Shown: piece by piece, positions 6,924-10,803 of the stretch
Layout of the letters: every line of letters begins with the position of its first letter
How positions within the stretch are numbered: the stretch's first letter is position 1
Assembly: GCA_964398215.1 (NCBI GenBank)
Contig: CAYNNP010000223.1
Coordinates: forward strand, 1-10,803
Direction of reading: 5' to 3'
DNA: 10,803 nucleotides
DNA from: CAYNNP01 sp964398215
GTDB taxonomy: Bacteria; Planctomycetota; Planctomycetia; Pirellulales; Pirellulaceae
Made by a program: the position numbers and the translations under genes
Notes under the pieces: generated by a model
Told to the model about the DNA's origin: nothing
Databases searched by the model: none
What the model saw: only the letters and a program-made list of their open reading frames with translations

Positions 6924-7229
6924 GCGAATTCCGTAGCGTCACGGCAACAAGTGGGCAAAAACACATCGTACCGACAAGCTCGCAGTTGCTGCAGCCCACG
7001 CTGGAAAGACCCAATGCCGATTGATCGGTTCGGGGATATTTTGTCACCTCTGCCTGCGTTTACGGCAAAGCCCTTCTTTTAAAAGACACAACACACACCA
7101 AGTCGAAAACGCCAATCTGGAAGCAAAAGTGAATAACAATCGACAAGGTCCGTCGGATACGACAATCGTCCGGTTTGATCTACAATGCTGCGACTTACAC
7201 AGACTCCGCCCCCTAATTCTATTTTCATA
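6924..7229. other. 306-bp divergent promoter region
   Basis: This stretch lies between the outward-facing hisH and kinase genes and must hold promoters for both. The plus-strand promoter is listed separately. No convincing minus-strand promoter was found. A 12-bp perfect palindrome, TCTTTTAAAAGA, lies at 7075-7086. The small open frames here have no recognisable domain and cross into hisH, so I do not call a gene. Confidence 0.5.
7159..7186 (+). promoter_or_regulatory. Possible sigma-70-type promoter of the kinase-pyrC pair
   Basis: TACAAT at 7181-7186 is a good -10 box (5 of 6 against TATAAT). ACGACA at 7159-7164 matches four of six positions of TTGACA, with a 16-bp spacer. Transcription would start about 35 bases before the ATG at 7230. 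No other candidate in the region is as good, but single promoters predicted by eye are weak evidence. Confidence 0.35.
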
Positions 7230-8222
7230 ATGGCAACTTACGACGTATTTGGTGTTGGAAACGCGATTGTAGACATGCAAGCTCAAGTCGCGGATTCCGT
7301 CTTGGCAGAACTGGCCATCGACAAAGGGATCATGACGCTTGTTGACAATGATCAGCAACAATCGATCCTCAAGACAATTGCCGACAAATCGATCAACCGT
7401 TGTGCCGGTGGTTCTGCCGCCAACACGATCGCTGCGGTCGCTGACTTTGGCGGTGCTACGGCTTTCGTTGGCAAAGTCGGTGACGATGACACCGGTACTT
7501 TCTTTCTAAAGGAAATGCGCGACTTGGGCGTTTTCATGGACGTGGTTCCTGCCAAAGAACAAAATGGAACCAGTGTCGTCCTAATCACCGAAGACGCCCA
7601 GCGAACAATGCTGACGAATCTGGCAGCGTCCACAACGTTGACCGAAGCCGATATTGATGAAGCCGTCATCAAGGATTCGGAATACGTTTACGTCGAAGGC
7701 TATTTGTTGACTGGTGACACAACCAAGGCTGCTGCCTACAAAGCCATGGACTTGGCCAAAAAGAACAACATCAAGGTTGCCTTCACCGCATCAGATCCGT
7801 TTCTGGTGAATATGATTCGCGATGAGATCTGGGAGCTAATCACCGGCCCAGTCGATCTGTTCTTTTGCAACGAAGAAGAGGCCAAGAGCCTGACTGGTGA
7901 AGATGACCCAATCGCAGCCGCTACCAAAATTCACGAGCATGCCGAAAACGTTGCATTGACGTTAGGCAAAGCCGGTTCAATCATCATGCATGGTGGCGAA
8001 TCGAATCCTATCGAAGGCGTTGAAGTCAGCGCGATCGACACGACAGGCGCTGGCGACATGTACGCTGGGGCGCTGTTGTACGGGATCACCAACGGGATGA
8101 CTTGGAAACAAGCCGGTGGCCTTGCGTCGCATGCGGCTGGCCGAGTCGTTTCGCAGTTAGGTGCAAGACTTAGTCAGAAATTCACTGAGTCGGAAGTAAA
8201 ACAACTTGGTGGACTTTCATAG
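7230..8222 (+). CDS. PfkB-family kinase, adenosine-kinase-like
   Basis: A 330-residue cytoplasmic ribokinase-fold enzyme that transfers phosphate from ATP to a sugar hydroxyl, most likely of adenosine or a related nucleoside. The N-terminal YDVFGVGNAIVDMQAQV is characteristic of the bacterial adenosine-kinase-like branch of PfkB. CAGGSAANTIAAVADFGG (58-75) is the first PfkB signature (substrate side). DTTGAGDMYAGALLYG (270-285) is the second, with anion-hole glycines and catalytic base D276. FFCNEEEAKSLTG (211-223) is the usual nucleotide-proximal segment. ATG at 7230 is chosen because the conserved fold starts immediately after it; an upstream in-frame ATG at 7185 overlaps the -10 box and adds residues foreign to the family. 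Dihydroorotase begins two bases after its stop, so they form an operon. True substrate cannot be read from the sequence: inosine/guanosine or another sugar remains possible. Confidence 0.88.
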   Translation: MATYDVFGVGNAIVDMQAQVADSVLAELAIDKGIMTLVDNDQQQSILKTIADKSINRCAGGSAANTIAAVADFGGATAFVGKVGDDDTGTFFLKEMRDLGVFMDVVPAKEQNGTSVVLITEDAQRTMLTNLAASTTLTEADIDEAVIKDSEYVYVEGYLLTGDTTKAAAYKAMDLAKKNNIKVAFTASDPFLVNMIRDEIWELITGPVDLFFCNEEEAKSLTGEDDPIAAATKIHEHAENVALTLGKAGSIIMHGGESNPIEGVEVSAIDTTGAGDMYAGALLYGITNGMTWKQAGGLASHAAGRVVSQLGARLSQKFTESEVKQLGGLS

Positions 8223-8224
8223 CC

Positions 8225-9571
8225 ATGGAACGTGTTCTTTTTCGTAACGCTCAGTTAGTTTTGCCAGACCAAGTGCGAAAGGGATCTTTGTTGATCTCAG
8301 ACGGTAAAATCTTGGAAATTGACGCCGGTGACGCACCGGCCGATCAAGTCATTGATTGCCAAAACCGTCATATCATGCCAGGCGTTGTTGATGATCAAGT
8401 TCACTTTCGCGAGCCTGGTCTGACTCATAAAGAAGATCTTTCCACCGCTTCACACGCTTGTGCGGCCGGCGGCGTGACGTCATTCCTGGAAATGCCGAAT
8501 ACCAAACCGCCTGCCGTCACACTGGACGGGGTCCGCGCAAAAGAAGCTATCGCAGCGCAAAAGTCGCTTGTGAATTACGGCTTCTACATCGGTGCGACGC
8601 CGGACAACGTCGAAGAACTAGCTGGCGCAACGGATGTACCCGGCATCAAGATTTTCATCGGCAGCAGCACGGGCAATTTGTTGGTTGATGAACAAGCTGC
8701 GTTGGAGCGGATCTTCGCAGAAACAACGCTTCCAATCTGTGCCCACTGCGAAGACGAAACCACCGTCCGCGCGAACGCAGAAAGGCTTGCTGGTACCAGC
8801 GATATCGCTGATCACTCGCGCATTCGAGATCAAAACGCTGCCATGATCGCCACCAAGCGTGCAACCGATCTGGCGCGACGCCACAAACATCGCTTTCATG
8901 TGCTGCACGTTTCGACCGCCGCCGAATTGGAATTCCTGCAAGACGCGAATCCGTACCTGACCGCTGAAATATGTTTGCACCACATTTTCTTCAATGTCGA
9001 TGACTATCCTCGATTGGGTAGCCGCATTCAGATGAACCCGTCAATCAAAACGGCCGACGACAATCGGCTGTTGATGGATGCACTGCTGGATGGCACCATT
9101 CAAGTGATCGCAACCGACCACGCACCACATACCTTGGAAGAAAAATCCAAACCCTATCCGCAAAGCCCCTCTGGATTGCCTGCTGTCGAAAATAGTTTGG
9201 CCTTGATGCTGAACAAGGTTTCGCAGGGAACTTGCTCGCTATCGCAGGTCGCAAATTGGATGAGCGACGCACCAGCTCGTGTTTGGGGAATCGTCGGCAA
9301 AGGTAGAATCGCGACTGGTTATGACGCCGATTTGGTCATGGTCGACATGCAACAAGAACTCACCATCCGTGACGAAGAACAACACACGATGAGTGGTTGG
9401 AGCCCCTGGCACGGTGAAACGTTGACTGGTTGGCCAGTGTCGACCTTTATCGCTGGCAAGCGAGTATGGGATCGAAAAACCGGTTTTGACGAAAATCATC
9501 GGGGCAAGAAACTCCGCTTCGATCACTCTCGCGGTGGATACTGGGCCACTTCCGATGGCATCGGAACCTGA
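8225..9571 (+). CDS. pyrC: Dihydroorotase (class I type, QxH variant)
   Basis: A 448-residue amidohydrolase that closes carbamoyl-aspartate to dihydroorotate, the third step of pyrimidine synthesis. Recognisable parts in order: MPGVVDDQVHFREPGLTHKE (51-70), EMPNTKPP (89-96), GIKIFIGSSTGN (140-151) with K142, CAHCEDE (172-178) with H174, HVLHVSTAAE (225-234) with H228, ICLHHIFF (249-256), MNPSIK (270-275) and IATDHAPHT (295-303) with catalytic-type D298. Most dihydroorotases have HxH in the first strand; here it is Q58-x-H60. From memory, DDQVHFREPG is also present in Bacteroidetes dihydroorotases, so this is a known sub-type and not decay. All other family motifs are intact. The C-terminus ends in a charged tail (about 417-448). 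ATG at 8225 is two bases after the kinase stop. A GGTGGA at 8208-8213 is a weak, distant ribosome site, so translation is probably coupled. Confidence 0.94.
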   Translation: MERVLFRNAQLVLPDQVRKGSLLISDGKILEIDAGDAPADQVIDCQNRHIMPGVVDDQVHFREPGLTHKEDLSTASHACAAGGVTSFLEMPNTKPPAVTLDGVRAKEAIAAQKSLVNYGFYIGATPDNVEELAGATDVPGIKIFIGSSTGNLLVDEQAALERIFAETTLPICAHCEDETTVRANAERLAGTSDIADHSRIRDQNAAMIATKRATDLARRHKHRFHVLHVSTAAELEFLQDANPYLTAEICLHHIFFNVDDYPRLGSRIQMNPSIKTADDNRLLMDALLDGTIQVIATDHAPHTLEEKSKPYPQSPSGLPAVENSLALMLNKVSQGTCSLSQVANWMSDAPARVWGIVGKGRIATGYDADLVMVDMQQELTIRDEEQHTMSGWSPWHGETLTGWPVSTFIAGKRVWDRKTGFDENHRGKKLRFDHSRGGYWATSDGIGT

Positions 9572-9712
9572 ACCCAAACTCCCGATCGATTACACTTGGT
9601 AGGCTATAGTCGCCGGCGAAAGCCCGGTTAACTCAAGGCTGCTGTGTGTGATCACACAACGCGCGCCGAAACAACTGCCCTTCCAATTCACGCCCAACCC
9701 ATATTGAACAAC
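9572..9712. promoter_or_regulatory. Spacer with two palindromes between pyrC and the DUF1080 gene
   Basis: At 9645-9658 lies a perfect 14-bp palindrome, TGTGTGATCACACA, about 55 bases before the ATG of the next gene. It contains the TGTGA/TCACA halves of CRP-family operators but without the usual six-base spacer, so a CRP site is not claimed. At 9613-9627 a short stem (CCGGC with GCCCGG, one bulged C) closes a GAAA tetraloop. It could mark the pyrC transcript end, but no T-run follows. Confidence 0.4.
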
Positions 9713-10402
9713 ATGAACAAACTGATCATCGTTTTTATTACTGTCGCGATGCACTTCTCGATTGCAAACGCCGACAAACCTGGCGAAGTTATCTCGCTGT
9801 TCAACGGAAAAGATCTAACTGGCTGGGAAGGCCGCAAGGATTTGTGGTCGGTCGAAGACGGAATGATCGTTGGCCGAACAGTCAAAGACAAACCACTCAA
9901 GAAGAATACTTTTCTGGTTTGGAAAGCAGGCGAAGTTGAAAATTTTGAACTCAGCCTTGAATACAAAATCGAAGGCGGTAACTCCGGTATCCAATACCGC
10001 AGTGAAGTAAAAGACCAGAAAGAATTCGTTGTCGGTGGTTACCAAGCTGACATTGATTCGACGAATAAATTTGCTGGGATTTTATACGAAGAAAAAGGCC
10101 GCGGGATCCTTTGCCAGCGCGGTGACAAAACGACCATCGACGCGAGCGGCAAAAAATCCAAAAGCAACTTTGCTGATTCAGCTGGTCTTGCAAAAGGCAT
10201 TCACCCTGGCAAATGGAATTCCTATCGCGTTGTCGCCAAAGGCAACCACTTGATGCACTTCATCAATGAAGCCAAAACTGCGGAGGTCATCGATGAGCAA
10301 TCTGACAAAGCTGCCAAGAAAGGCGTCTTGGCATTCCAACTGCACCAAGGACCACCAATGGTCATTCGCTTCAAGAACGTCAGTCTCAAAGTGCTGAAGT
10401 AG
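9713..10402 (+). CDS. Secreted DUF1080 (3-keto-disaccharide hydrolase-like) protein
   Basis: A 229-residue exported protein consisting of one DUF1080 (PF06439) beta-sandwich domain. Residues 1-20 are a signal peptide (MNKLIIVFITVAMHFSIANA, cleavage before DKP). Family landmarks: LFNGKDLTGW (29-38), WSVEDGMIVG (45-54), FELSLEYKIEGGNSGIQYRS (78-97), VGGYQADID (107-115) and HQGPPMVIRFKNVSLKVL at the C-terminus. Some members hydrolyse 3-keto-glycosides; others are carbohydrate-binding parts of larger proteins. Planctomycetes carry many copies, usually tied to polysaccharide use, so the substrate here is unknown. ATG at 9713 gives the signal peptide directly at the N-terminus; an upstream GTG at 9644 would bury it behind 23 polar residues and lies in the palindrome. 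It stands alone after pyrC, probably with its own promoter. Confidence 0.92.
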   Translation: MNKLIIVFITVAMHFSIANADKPGEVISLFNGKDLTGWEGRKDLWSVEDGMIVGRTVKDKPLKKNTFLVWKAGEVENFELSLEYKIEGGNSGIQYRSEVKDQKEFVVGGYQADIDSTNKFAGILYEEKGRGILCQRGDKTTIDASGKKSKSNFADSAGLAKGIHPGKWNSYRVVAKGNHLMHFINEAKTAEVIDEQSDKAAKKGVLAFQLHQGPPMVIRFKNVSLKVLK

Positions 10403-10544
10403 TCCATCTTTTGCTTGTACTTTCTACGTAGCGAAAGTCGTCAAGACAATTGGCGATTCACATAACGCACCACCATAACTCTCCTGTCGTTTAACGAACA
10501 AGAATTGTGTCGGCCTCCGGCCTTTTTGGGCGTGTTGTGTATAC

Positions 10545-10567
10545 GCCCGATGGCTCACGCCATGGGC
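10545..10567. repeat. Hairpin within the repeat island
   Basis: GCCCGATGGC (10545-10554) pairs with GCCATGGGC (10559-10567) over nine base pairs, with one bulged G and a TCAC tetraloop. It sits midway between the two direct CGGCCTCCGGCC copies. Confidence 0.6.
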
Positions 10568-10653
10568 TAGGGTTGTGCCGGCCTCCGGCCGAAAAACACG
10601 GACGCATTCACGAGGCAACAAAAAGGCCGGAGAGGCTGTGAGTTTTTTGTTTT

Positions 10654-10734
10654 GTGAGCGGCAAGGATAGCCTCCGTTTTTGTGGTGTTCGATTTCTGCG
10701 CAAATTAGCCGACGGCTAACTCCTTGTCGCTCAC
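10654..10734. repeat. Long imperfect inverted repeat with an alternative inner hairpin
   Basis: GTGAGCGGCAAGGA (10654-10667) pairs with TCCTTGTCGCTCAC (10721-10734): 13 of 14 Watson-Crick pairs and one G-T wobble. The stem continues with TAGCC (10668-10672) against GGCTA (10714-10718) after a two-base bulge. The same GGCTA also belongs to the perfect small hairpin TTAGCC-GAC-GGCTAA (10705-10719), so the two folds compete. No coding frame covers it. Confidence 0.65.
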
Positions 10735-10803
10735 CAGAAAAGGCATTTCACAATAAATCACGCCCTCGGAGGCCGACTCAACCCTAAGCCGTTGACGACT
10801 TTC

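Larger units (their letters stand above)
10505..10776. repeat. Intergenic island of GGCC-rich palindromes and inverted repeats
   Basis: CGGCCTCCGGCC occurs twice in direct orientation (10511-10522, 10579-10590). Related inverted copies lie at 10620-10636 (AAAAAGGCCGGAGAGGC) and 10767-10776 (CGGAGGCCGA, exact inverse of 10510-10519). The first copy runs into TTTTT and might also end the DUF1080 transcript, though it is 109 bases after that stop. No gene is visible in the 401 bases after 10402. The composition looks like a mobile or multiplied extragenic palindromic repeat, which only a genome comparison can prove. Confidence 0.6.

Noticed and set aside
6861..7082. Open frame in the divergent region between hisH and the kinase
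   Set aside because: It begins inside hisH on the opposite strand, and has no domain or ribosome site.
8390..8410. Dihydroorotase as an inactive paralogue because the HxH motif is broken
   Set aside because: All other metal and catalytic residues are intact and the same QVHFREPG is, to my memory, found in functional Bacteroidetes enzymes.
9645..9658. CRP operator
   Set aside because: CRP sites need six bases between TGTGA and TCACA; here the halves touch.
9644..9712. Longer version of the DUF1080 protein from GTG 9644
   Set aside because: It would place 23 polar residues before a clear signal peptide and lies across a palindrome; ATG at 9713 fits an exported protein.
10424..10621. Minus-strand open frame across the repeat island
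   Set aside because: Its codons are made of the palindromic repeats; no domain or start signal is visible.

Overview
The window looks like a chromosomal segment of a planctomycete, most likely a Rhodopirellula-like member of the Pirellulaceae. The main clues are a secreted DUF1598-type protein (a family known to me essentially from planctomycetes), a secreted DUF1080 (3-keto-disaccharide hydrolase-like) protein of the kind that is multiplied in this phylum, genes mostly without Shine-Dalgarno sequences, and housekeeping genes scattered in small groups (hisH without hisF, pyrC without other pyr genes). No rRNA, tRNA, CRISPR array, insertion sequence or phage gene was seen.

Layout: 1-334 is non-coding with a very strong GC hairpin. 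335-1786 (+) is nicotinate phosphoribosyltransferase (pncB), which converges on a DUF1598 secreted protein (1865-3277, -); an A/T-flanked hairpin between them can stop transcription from both sides. Next on the minus strand, in order of transcription, come hisH (6923-6297), a small uncharacterised protein (6291-5800), a membrane histidine kinase (5742-4330) and a response regulator (4136-3510). A textbook intrinsic terminator at 3388-3431 separates this group from the DUF1598 gene. From a 306-bp divergent region a plus-strand pair runs the other way: a PfkB-family adenosine-kinase-like gene (7230-8222) and, two bases later, dihydroorotase (pyrC, 8225-9571). A secreted DUF1080 protein follows at 9713-10402 after a spacer with two small palindromes. 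The last 400 bases are a non-coding island built from repeated GGCC-rich palindromes and a long imperfect inverted repeat.

The most notable biology is the kinase/regulator pair. It carries the hallmarks of the redox-sensing RegB/RegA (PrrB/PrrA, ActS/ActR) system described in proteobacteria: the quinone-site motif GGxxNPF between membrane segments, the redox cysteine in a CRxIL context after the H-box, and a RegA-type receiver plus Fis-like helix-turn-helix output. Its position downstream of hisH and an unknown small protein, and a near-perfect 21-bp palindrome in the regB-regA gap, deserve attention. The remaining genes serve nucleotide and cofactor metabolism: NAD salvage, histidine synthesis, purine-nucleoside phosphorylation and pyrimidine synthesis. 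Three of the four use or lead towards PRPP-dependent pathways, but the sequence gives no direct proof of co-regulation.
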